This document shows, in pieces, positions 28,946 to 35,359 of a stretch of 64,000 nt of DNA. A program made the position numbers and the translations under genes. This stretch comes from Variovorax paradoxus (GTDB taxonomy: Bacteria > Pseudomonadota > Gammaproteobacteria > Burkholderiales > Burkholderiaceae_C). How positions within the stretch are numbered: the first letter of the stretch is position 1; every line of letters starts with the position of its first letter. The notes under the pieces were generated by a model. The model was given only the letters and a program-made list of their open reading frames with translations, did no database searches and was not told the origin of the DNA. The stretch covers positions 124,001 through 188,000 of the forward strand of contig NZ_JAGGNU010000056.1 in the NCBI RefSeq assembly GCF_018614915.1. The letters run 5' to 3'.

Positions 28946-29856
28946 CTCCCACCGGTCGATTCGCACCTTCTCCCACCGGCCCCCTGCATGCGGGCTCGCT
29001 GGTCGCCGCACTGGCCAGCTGGCTCGACGTGCGCGCCCGCGGCCCGCAGGCGCGTTGGCTGGTGCGCATCGAGGATGCCGACACCGAGCGCTGCCTGCCT
29101 GGCATGGGGGAACACATCCTCTCTCAGCTCGCGGCCTGCGGCCTCGTGCCCGACGCCGAGCCTGTATGGCAGACCCGGCGCGCCGATCTCTATGCGCGCG
29201 CGCTCGACCATCTGAAGGCGCTGGACCTCAGCTATCCCTGCGGCTGCTCGCGCAAGGACATCGACGAGGCGCTGGCCCTGCGCGGCGTGCCCCACACCCG
29301 GCACGGCGAACGCGTCTATCCCGGCACCTGCCGCGACGGTCTGCACGGCAAGCCGGCACGCACCTGGCGCTTCGCCACCGTGCAATTCGAAGCCGCTCGC
29401 GCATCGCAGGCCGTGTGCTGGCTCGATCGCCGCCTCGGCCGGCAGTGCCAGGACGTGACACATGAGGTCGGCGACTTCGTGCTCAAGCGCGCCGACGGCC
29501 CATGGGCCTACCAGCTCGCCGTGGTGGTCGACGATGCCGACCAGGGCGTAACGGACGTGGTGCGCGGCGAAGACCTGGCCGACAACACGGCGCGCCAGAT
29601 CCTGCTGCAGCGTGCGCTCGGACTGCCGACACCCAGCTACCTGCACACGCCGCTGGTGCTCGGTGCCGACGGCGAGAAGCTTTCCAAGCAGAACGGCGCC
29701 GCGCCGCTCGACACCGAAACGCCAGCGGCGGCGCTCGACGCCCTCGATGCCGCGGCGCGCGTGCTGGGGCTGCAGCCCAGCACGGCGGCCACGCCGGCGG
29801 AGGCGCTGCCGGGATGGATTGCCGGCTGGCGCGCTCTCTACAATTCCCGCCCGTGA
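28942..29856 (+). CDS. gluQ: glutamyl-Q tRNA(Asp) synthetase
   Basis: GluQ-RS attaches glutamate to the queuosine base of tRNA-Asp. The 304-aa length fits a GluRS catalytic domain without the anticodon-binding part. I start at GTG 28942, which overlaps the upstream stop (GTGA), giving [25 protein letters not shown] with the HIGH-like HAGS. Zinc ligands appear as [10 protein letters not shown] and YPGTCRD, and the KMSKS-like loop is [10 protein letters not shown]. The frame extends upstream to 28840, but that part is antisense-like shadow inside the FAD gene. The stop overlaps trmB by one base. Confidence 0.93.
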   Translation: MTPTGRFAPSPTGPLHAGSLVAALASWLDVRARGPQARWLVRIEDADTERCLPGMGEHILSQLAACGLVPDAEPVWQTRRADLYARALDHLKALDLSYPCGCSRKDIDEALALRGVPHTRHGERVYPGTCRDGLHGKPARTWRFATVQFEAARASQAVCWLDRRLGRQCQDVTHEVGDFVLKRADGPWAYQLAVVVDDADQGVTDVVRGEDLADNTARQILLQRALGLPTPSYLHTPLVLGADGEKLSKQNGAAPLDTETPAAALDALDAAARVLGLQPSTAATPAEALPGWIAGWRALYNSRP

Positions 29857-30590
29857 TGACCTTGCCTGTTACCGACCCCGCGCCCGACGCTGCTGCGCCC
29901 GAAGAAGAACCCGCGCCGCACCCCTTGCACCGCCGCCTGAAGAGCTTCGTCAGGCGCGCCGGCCGGACCACCGAGGGCCAGGCGCGGGCCTTCTCCGAAC
30001 TGGGCCCGTTGTTCCTTCTTCCTTATCGCCCCGAGCCGCTGGACATCGCAGCCGCCTTCGGCCGCAGCGCGCCGACCGTGCTCGAGATCGGCTTCGGCAT
30101 GGGCGAGGCCACCGCGCACATCGCGGCGCTGCAGCCAGAGAAGAATTTTTTATGCTGCGAGGTGCACGAGCCCGGCGTCGGCGCGCTGCTCAAGCGCATC
30201 GGCGAACAGCAGTTGCAGAACATCCGCATCTGCGCCCACGACGCGGTCGACGTCATCGATCACATGCTGCTGCCCGGCACGCTGGCCGGCGTGCACGTGT
30301 TCTTCCCGGACCCGTGGCACAAGACGCGGCACAACAAGCGCCGGCTGATCCAGCCGGCCTTCGTGCGCAAACTGGCCGACCGGCTCGCGCCCGGCGGCTA
30401 CCTGCACTGCGCGACCGACTGGCAACCCTACGCCGAGCAGATGCTCGAGGTGCTGTCGCAGGAAGCGCTCCTGCGCAACACGGCCGCGGGCTATGCGCCC
30501 AAGCCGGACTACCGCCCGCTCACCAAGTTCGAGAATCGCGGCCTCAAGCTGGGCCATGGCGTGTGGGACGTGGTGTTCAAGCGGGACTGA
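29856..30590 (+). CDS. trmB: tRNA (guanine(46)-N7)-methyltransferase
   Basis: TrmB makes m7G46 in the variable loop of tRNAs. The 244-aa protein has the SAM site [18 protein letters not shown] at about residue 70, [16 protein letters not shown], the active-site block [25 protein letters not shown] and the C-terminal [19 protein letters not shown]. The start is ATG 29856, inside the gluQ stop (TGATG). A TACAAT box at 29839-29844 within gluQ could give trmB its own, nearly leaderless transcript. Transcription converges with the hypothetical gene at 30612. Confidence 0.94.
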   Translation: MTLPVTDPAPDAAAPEEEPAPHPLHRRLKSFVRRAGRTTEGQARAFSELGPLFLLPYRPEPLDIAAAFGRSAPTVLEIGFGMGEATAHIAALQPEKNFLCCEVHEPGVGALLKRIGEQQLQNIRICAHDAVDVIDHMLLPGTLAGVHVFFPDPWHKTRHNKRRLIQPAFVRKLADRLAPGGYLHCATDWQPYAEQMLEVLSQEALLRNTAAGYAPKPDYRPLTKFENRGLKLGHGVWDVVFKRD

Positions 30591-30595
30591 GCGCA

Positions 30596-30629
30596 GGCGC
30601 GTCGTCCATCTTCAGTGGATGACGGCGCC
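30596..30629. terminator. hairpin between converging trmB and the 30612 gene
   Basis: GGCGC plus GTCGTCCA (30596-30608) pairs with TGGATGAC and GCGCC (30616-30629). This gives a 13-bp stem with one G-U pair, one bulged G and a 7-base loop. It lies between two converging genes and covers the stop of the minus-strand gene, so it may stop transcription from both sides. No T-run follows on either strand, which lowers confidence. Confidence 0.4.
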
Positions 30630-31049
30630 GCCGTAGACCTCTTCGGATTGCGGCTCGCCCTGCGCCGCCAGCACATGCTTTTGCGCCGCCATGATGAGCG
30701 CGGCGCGGTAGGCCGAACGGCTGGCGATCTTGGTGTGCGCAATCATCGTCTGCCACTCATGCTCCAGCGTCTGGGGCGAGCGGTCGACCGAGCGGTTCAT
30801 CAATGCCTGGCTCACGTCGACCAACGCAGCAGCCGAGCCGAGGCAGATGTTGACCGCCGACTGGGCGGCGCTGGCACGGAAGCGGCCGTCCTCCGACGCG
30901 CTGTCCGGATGCAGGACATCCAGCGGCACGTTGGCGGTGGCGCCGATGTACGGCGTTCCCTGCATGTCGCTGTCGGCACGGGCCAGCACCTGTTCGATGG
31001 TGGCGAGGGCGCTTTCCAGCAAGGCGATGTTGGATGTTTTTTTGTTCAT
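30612..31049 (-). CDS. hypothetical helical protein, 145 aa
   Basis: I do not recognise a family. The protein starts at ATG 31049 (MNKKTSNIALLESALATIEQVLARADSDMQ). It appears largely alpha-helical and soluble, with repeated Ala-rich segments (RASAAQSAVNICLGSAAALVDVSQALMN, then TKIASRSAYRAALIMAAQKHVLAAQ). There is no signal peptide or membrane segment. An upstream start at 31160 would add 37 residues from an AT-rich, non-coding-looking region. It is a single gene between two plus-strand units. Confidence 0.65.
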   Translation of the reverse strand: MNKKTSNIALLESALATIEQVLARADSDMQGTPYIGATANVPLDVLHPDSASEDGRFRASAAQSAVNICLGSAAALVDVSQALMNRSVDRSPQTLEHEWQTMIAHTKIASRSAYRAALIMAAQKHVLAAQGEPQSEEVYGGAVIH

Positions 31050-31273
31050 GAGAGTCAGGCGGAACGAGAGCCCGGGATTACGAGGGCCAGGAGGATGTTG
31101 CCATCGGAACGCGCATCGGCCATGTGCAAAAAGCCACGTATTAAAAACAAAAGTTAACAATTCGACCGAACTCGTCTCGGACCGGCGAGGGAGCCGGATT
31201 CACCGTGACTTACTACCTTTGTATAGGGCATTGAAGTTGCTACATTTTTTTACCGCATAACGAAAGGGATCCC

Positions 31274-32434
31274 ATGCTGCTGTCACGCAGGCGCTGGTTC
31301 GGCAAGGTGGGCGCCGGCCTGCTGATGGGCGGGCTTGGCGCAACCCGCATCGGCCACGCGCAAACGGCGCGCAGCGCCGCAGCGGCCGCATCCCGCACGG
31401 TGATCCTCGGGCAGTCGGTTCCGCTCACAGGCGCCGCCAGCGAGATCGGACTGGCCTTTGCCGCCGGTTGCCGGCTCTACGCCACCCATTTCAACGAGAC
31501 GCAGGCGGCCAGCGGCATTCAGCTGAAGCTGGTGCAACTGGACGACGGCTACGACGCCGCGCGCGCCGCCGCCAATGCTCGCACCCTGCTCGGCGCGGAC
31601 AAGGCCGACCTGCTGTTCGGCTTCGTCGGCACCGCCAGCAGCGAGGCCGGCGCCGCGGCCGCCGCGCAGCAGGGCAACCTGCTCTTTGCGCCCTTCGCAG
31701 CCTGCGCGGCGCTGCACATGCCAACGTGTTCCACGTGCGTCCCAGCATGGCCGACGAAGCCTTCAAGATCGTGCGCCAATGCGCCACCGTGGGGCAGACG
31801 CGCATCGCGCTGGTCGGCGACGACGACGCCATGGGGCCGTGCCGGCCTCGCCGCCGTGCAGCAGGCCATGACCGACCAGAAGCTCGGCCCGCTGGCGGCC
31901 AGCGCGCTGGTGCCCGCTGCGGGCGACAAGCTCGATGCGGCGCTCGCCGCGGTGCAGAAGCAGAATCCGCAGGCCATCGTGCTGGTGTCGCTTTCGAGCA
32001 CCACCGCCAACGTGATCCGCAAGCTGCGCAAGAGCGGCTATGCCGGCGCCTTCATGGCCTTCTCGATCGTCGGCATCGATCCGCTCTACGCGGCGCTGGG
32101 CAAGGACATCGGCGGCATCGTGATCTCGCAGGTGGTGCCTTCGCCGCGGCCCTCGGGCATCCCGATCGTCAAGGAATACCTCGCGGCCATTGACAACTCC
32201 GACCAGACGGCCTCCTACGAAGGCATGGAAGGCTTCATCGCCGCCAAGGCGGCGGGCGAGGCGATTCGCCGCGCCGGCCGCGGCTTCACGCCCGCCAGCC
32301 TGCAGCGCGTGATGGCCGGCATGACGGACTACGACGTCGGCGGCTTCCGCATCAACCTGCGCCCCGGCCTGCGCGATCCGCAGCGCACCATCGACCTGAT
32401 CAGCATCACGGCGGACGGGCGGGTGCTGCGTTGA
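31274..32434 (+). CDS. branched-chain amino acid-type periplasmic binding protein with two compensating frameshifts
   Basis: The 386-aa frame encodes a periplasmic binding protein of the Leu/Ile/Val or amide-binding type. It has a twin-arginine-like signal (LSRRRWFGKVGAGLLMGG), then VILGQSVPLTGAASEIGLAFAAGCRLYATHFN. From about residue 147 to 186 (31713-31836) the frame turns into an unlikely Trp/Ser/Arg-rich stretch. The overlapping frame there reads ANVFHVRPSMADEAFKIVRQ and TRIALVGDDDAMG, exactly what the family needs. A missing base near 31713-31722 and an extra G in GGGG at 31833-31836 explain both shifts. The rest (GLAAVQQAMTDQKLG onward) is normal. The strong RBS GAAAGGGAT precedes the start. 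No transporter permease genes lie nearby. Confidence 0.75.
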   Translation: MLLSRRRWFGKVGAGLLMGGLGATRIGHAQTARSAAAAASRTVILGQSVPLTGAASEIGLAFAAGCRLYATHFNETQAASGIQLKLVQLDDGYDAARAAANARTLLGADKADLLFGFVGTASSEAGAAAAAQQGNLLFAPFAACAALHMPTCSTCVPAWPTKPSRSCANAPPWGRRASRWSATTTPWGRAGLAAVQQAMTDQKLGPLAASALVPAAGDKLDAALAAVQKQNPQAIVLVSLSSTTANVIRKLRKSGYAGAFMAFSIVGIDPLYAALGKDIGGIVISQVVPSPRPSGIPIVKEYLAAIDNSDQTASYEGMEGFIAAKAAGEAIRRAGRGFTPASLQRVMAGMTDYDVGGFRINLRPGLRDPQRTIDLISITADGRVLR

Positions 32435-32529
32435 GCATTGCATTGGCGAGGGGCGCGGTGTCAAATTCTTGACAGTCGGGCGTCGAGCGCAGGTCTACAG
32501 TGGGCCGCACCCCCACTGGAGACAAGCAC

Positions 32530-33120
32530 ATGAACGCAAGAGCGACCTTCACCCGCATGCAGGACAGCACGCGGGAAGACTGGCAACTGATCGGCGGCGA
32601 GTTCATGCAGTTCGCGCTCGGCCTGCCCGAGCGCGTGATCAAGCACCTGCGGATCCTCGAAGGCGACTACGGCGGCTTTCCGGTCGACCGCTACACCCAC
32701 TCGCTGCAGACCGCCACCCGCGCCTTGCACGACGGCCGCGACGAGGAGTACGTGGTGTGCGCGCTCTTGCACGATATCGGCGACACGCTGGGCTCCTTCA
32801 ACCATCCGGACATCGCGGCCGCGGTCCTGAAGCCCTTCGTCTCTGAAGAGAACCACTGGATGGTGCAGAACCACGGCATCTTCCAGGGCCACTATTTCTT
32901 CCATCACATCGGGCTCGACCGCAACCTGCGCGACAACTTCAAGAGCCATCCGAATTACGAGCGCACGGCCGAGTTCTGCGAGCTCTACGACAACCCGGCC
33001 TTCGACGCGAAGGCCGAGACGCTGCCGATCGGCGAGTTCGAGCCGATGCTGAAGCGCGTGATGGGAGAGCCGCGCCAGAGCATCTACAAGGCCGCGCTGC
33101 AACGCCAAGCCACCGCCTGA
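32530..33120 (+). CDS. HD-domain protein related to PhnZ-type diiron oxygenases
   Basis: This 196-aa protein begins at ATG 32530 with GGAGAC upstream. The segment GDYGGFPVDRYTHSLQTATRA then CALLHDIGDTL aligns well, from memory, with the lid and metal site of PhnZ (2-amino-1-hydroxyethylphosphonate dioxygenase). All six metal ligands appear present: His57, His81, Asp82, His92, His115 and Asp154. The lid Tyr is kept (Tyr47), but the substrate-contacting Glu is Phe50 and the following His is Asp85. So an O2-dependent diiron oxygenase acting on another substrate is more likely than a phosphohydrolase. It starts the run of co-directional genes leading to the ATP-citrate-lyase-like pair, 24 bases before the aldolase gene. 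Confidence 0.75.
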   Translation: MNARATFTRMQDSTREDWQLIGGEFMQFALGLPERVIKHLRILEGDYGGFPVDRYTHSLQTATRALHDGRDEEYVVCALLHDIGDTLGSFNHPDIAAAVLKPFVSEENHWMVQNHGIFQGHYFFHHIGLDRNLRDNFKSHPNYERTAEFCELYDNPAFDAKAETLPIGEFEPMLKRVMGEPRQSIYKAALQRQATA

Positions 33121-33144
33121 TCCACCTTGAACGAAGGAAGCGCC

Positions 33145-33912
33145 ATGAACGCCACCACCCAACCCGAAATCCAGAAACTCGTCTCCGCCGAAGAATGGCA
33201 ACTGCGCGTCGACCTCGCAGCCTGCTACCGGCTGGTGGCGCTGTACGGCTGGAGCGACCTCGTCTTCACGCACATCAGCGCGCGCGTGCCCGGGCCCGAG
33301 CACCACTTCCTCATCAATCCCTATGGGCTGATGTTCGACGAGATCACGGCCTCGAGCCTGATCAAGGTCGACCAAGACTGCAACAAGATGATCGACTCGC
33401 CCTACCCCGTCAACCCGGCCGGCTTCGTGATTCACAGCGCGGTGCATGCGGCGCGCGAGGACATCCAGTGCGTGCTGCACACCCACACGCGCGCCGGCAT
33501 CGCGGTGAGTGCGCAGAAGAACGGCGTGCTGCCGATCAGCCAGCAGTCGACCTTCGTGCTGGCCTCGCTGGCCTACCACGACTACGAGGGCGTGGCCTTT
33601 CGCGACGACGAGAAGCCGCGCCTTTCGGCCGACATGGGCGGCGCCAACTTCCTGATGCTGCGCAACCACGGCCTGCTCACCGTGGGCAAGACCATCGCCG
33701 ACGCCTTCCTCGCGATGTACACCTTCGAGAACACCTGCCAGATCCAGATCGCCGCGCAATCGGGTGGCGGCGAGCTTACGCAAGTGAACCCGAAAATCGT
33801 CGAGGGCGTGGGCCAGGCGATGAAGGTGCAGACCGGCGGCCTGGGCGGCGCCTTCGTTTGGCCGTCGCTGATCCGCAAGCTGGATCGAGTAGACCCGAGC
33901 TACAAGCAGTAA
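33145..33912 (+). CDS. class II aldolase/adducin-like protein
   Basis: This 255-aa protein has the zinc-binding class II aldolase fold: SDLVFTHISARVPG, FLINPYGLMFDEITASSLIKVD, VLHTHTRAGIAVSAQ with the His pair, and LRNHGLLTVG with the third His. The usual catalytic Glu four residues before HSAVH is Gly (NPAGFVIHSAVH), as in adducin-like bacterial members, so classical aldol cleavage is uncertain. ATG 33145 is chosen with GAAGGAAG upstream. It sits between the HD-domain gene and the ATP-grasp gene and probably shares their pathway. Confidence 0.82.
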   Translation: MNATTQPEIQKLVSAEEWQLRVDLAACYRLVALYGWSDLVFTHISARVPGPEHHFLINPYGLMFDEITASSLIKVDQDCNKMIDSPYPVNPAGFVIHSAVHAAREDIQCVLHTHTRAGIAVSAQKNGVLPISQQSTFVLASLAYHDYEGVAFRDDEKPRLSADMGGANFLMLRNHGLLTVGKTIADAFLAMYTFENTCQIQIAAQSGGGELTQVNPKIVEGVGQAMKVQTGGLGGAFVWPSLIRKLDRVDPSYKQ

Positions 33913-33948
33913 CCGGCCAGCGACAACCCACCGTACAAACCCTGAGCC

Positions 33949-33984
33949 GGCTGACGGCGGATCGACAGCTTCACTTCCTACGAT
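33949..33984 (+). promoter_or_regulatory. 36-bp upstream element, copy A
   Basis: This element lies 64 bases before the ATP-grasp gene, and 28 of its 36 bases match the element at 41609-41644. The shared core is GACAGCTTC, four variable bases, then CCTACGAT, preceded by GGCGGA. It may be a promoter or operator; TACGAT (33979-33984) could be a -10 box, but no matching -35 is seen. Confidence 0.35.
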
Positions 33985-34047
33985 TTCTCCAGGGCATCCC
34001 GCCGGTTGCCCACAGCGCAGTGAGCGCACCACAGGAGACATCGGATC

Positions 34048-35343
34048 ATGCAGATCACCGGTATGTTGCACGGCGCGCGCCTGCTGCAGTTCGCAGGCTT
34101 TGCCGCCACCGAGGTGCTGGGCCCCGCGGCCAGCGAAGAAGAGATCAAGGCGCTGATCGACAAGCATGGCCTGGTCTTCGTCAAGCCGGTCTTCAAGGGC
34201 GGCATCGGCAAGAAGGGCAAGGCCGGCCTGCTCGGCCGCGCCACCGACCTGAAGACTGCGCTGGCCGAGAAGGAGCGCCTCTACTTCGCCGAGCACACGG
34301 TCGGCCATGTCAGGGCCAAGGCCAACGGCGTGACCTTCGAGGCCGGCGTGCCGGCCAAGCACGAGGTCTATTTCTCGATCAGCGACTCCACCCGCTTTCG
34401 CGCGCCGACCATGACGCTCACGCACATGGGCGGCATGGACATCGAGGAGCTCGACAAGAGCCAGGTCGCGATGGTGCCCTTCGATCCGCTCACCGGCCTC
34501 AAGGCCTTCGTGGTGGCCAATGCGCTGACCGAGATCGGCGCGCCGAAGGAAATCATCTCGCCGCTGGTGCAGCAGCTGCCCAAGCTCTGGGAGCTGTTCC
34601 ACGACTTCGGCATGACCACGCTGGAGCTCAACCCGATCCGCATGCGCGAGGACAAGAAGGGCCGGCTCACGCCGGTGGCCTGCGACTTCAAGTGCGGCTT
34701 CGACCGCGACGACCCGCGCTGGCTGCGGCTGGGCCTGCCGCCGCACCTGTTCGCGGCCGACTATTCCGACTTCGAGCAGGAGATCAACACGCTGCGCACG
34801 CACCAGGGCCAGAGCGACGTCTACGTGATCAACGAGCGCGGCACGGTGCTCGCGCCCACCTTCGGCGGCGGCGCCAATTCGCTGGTCACCGAGATGCTGG
34901 GCGACGACGCCATCATCAGTTCCGACTTCGGCGGCAACCCGCCCTACGAGAAGATGAAGGAGGTGGCACGCATCTGCTTCAAGCACTGGCTGAAGCAGGC
35001 CAACGTGCTCTTCATCATCGGCGGCAAGAGCAACAACACCGACATCTTCGAGACCCTGCGCGCCATGGCCGATGCGCTGCGCGAGCACTTCAGCCAGCAC
35101 GGGCCGACGCCGCTCTACGTGGTGCTGGGCCGCGGCGGGCCGAACCTGGTGCGCGGCATGGGCGCCTTGCGCGACACCTGCGACGCGCTCGGCCTGCCCT
35201 ACCGCTTGTTCGGCTTCGACTCCGATATGAGCGAGGTGATCCAGTTCGCGAAGAAGGTCAACCACTGGATGAAGGAGGGCGGGCGCGAGCAGATCGCGGC
35301 CCGGCTCGGCATCCAGGCAGGCGCCCTCGCCTCGGCCGATTGA
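34048..35343 (+). CDS. ATP-citrate-lyase-like small subunit (ATP-grasp plus citrate-binding-type domain)
   Basis: This 431-aa protein resembles the small (beta-type) subunit of ATP-citrate lyase. The N-terminal about 240 residues are an ATP-grasp ligase domain (LVFVKPVFKGGIGKKGKAG, then MTTLELNPIRM). The C-terminal part matches the citrate-binding domain (VLAPTFGGGANSLVTEMLG, DFGGNPPYEKMKEVARICFKHW, LFIIGGKSNNTDIFETLRAMADAL). Its partner is the 907-aa gene starting 16 bases downstream. Together they should form an ATP- and CoA-dependent ligase/lyase on a carboxylic acid. It is not a normal SucC. The 135-base gap before it holds the repeated 36-bp element. Confidence 0.78.
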   Translation: MQITGMLHGARLLQFAGFAATEVLGPAASEEEIKALIDKHGLVFVKPVFKGGIGKKGKAGLLGRATDLKTALAEKERLYFAEHTVGHVRAKANGVTFEAGVPAKHEVYFSISDSTRFRAPTMTLTHMGGMDIEELDKSQVAMVPFDPLTGLKAFVVANALTEIGAPKEIISPLVQQLPKLWELFHDFGMTTLELNPIRMREDKKGRLTPVACDFKCGFDRDDPRWLRLGLPPHLFAADYSDFEQEINTLRTHQGQSDVYVINERGTVLAPTFGGGANSLVTEMLGDDAIISSDFGGNPPYEKMKEVARICFKHWLKQANVLFIIGGKSNNTDIFETLRAMADALREHFSQHGPTPLYVVLGRGGPNLVRGMGALRDTCDALGLPYRLFGFDSDMSEVIQFAKKVNHWMKEGGREQIAARLGIQAGALASAD

Positions 35344-35359
35344 CGCAGGAGACATCAGC

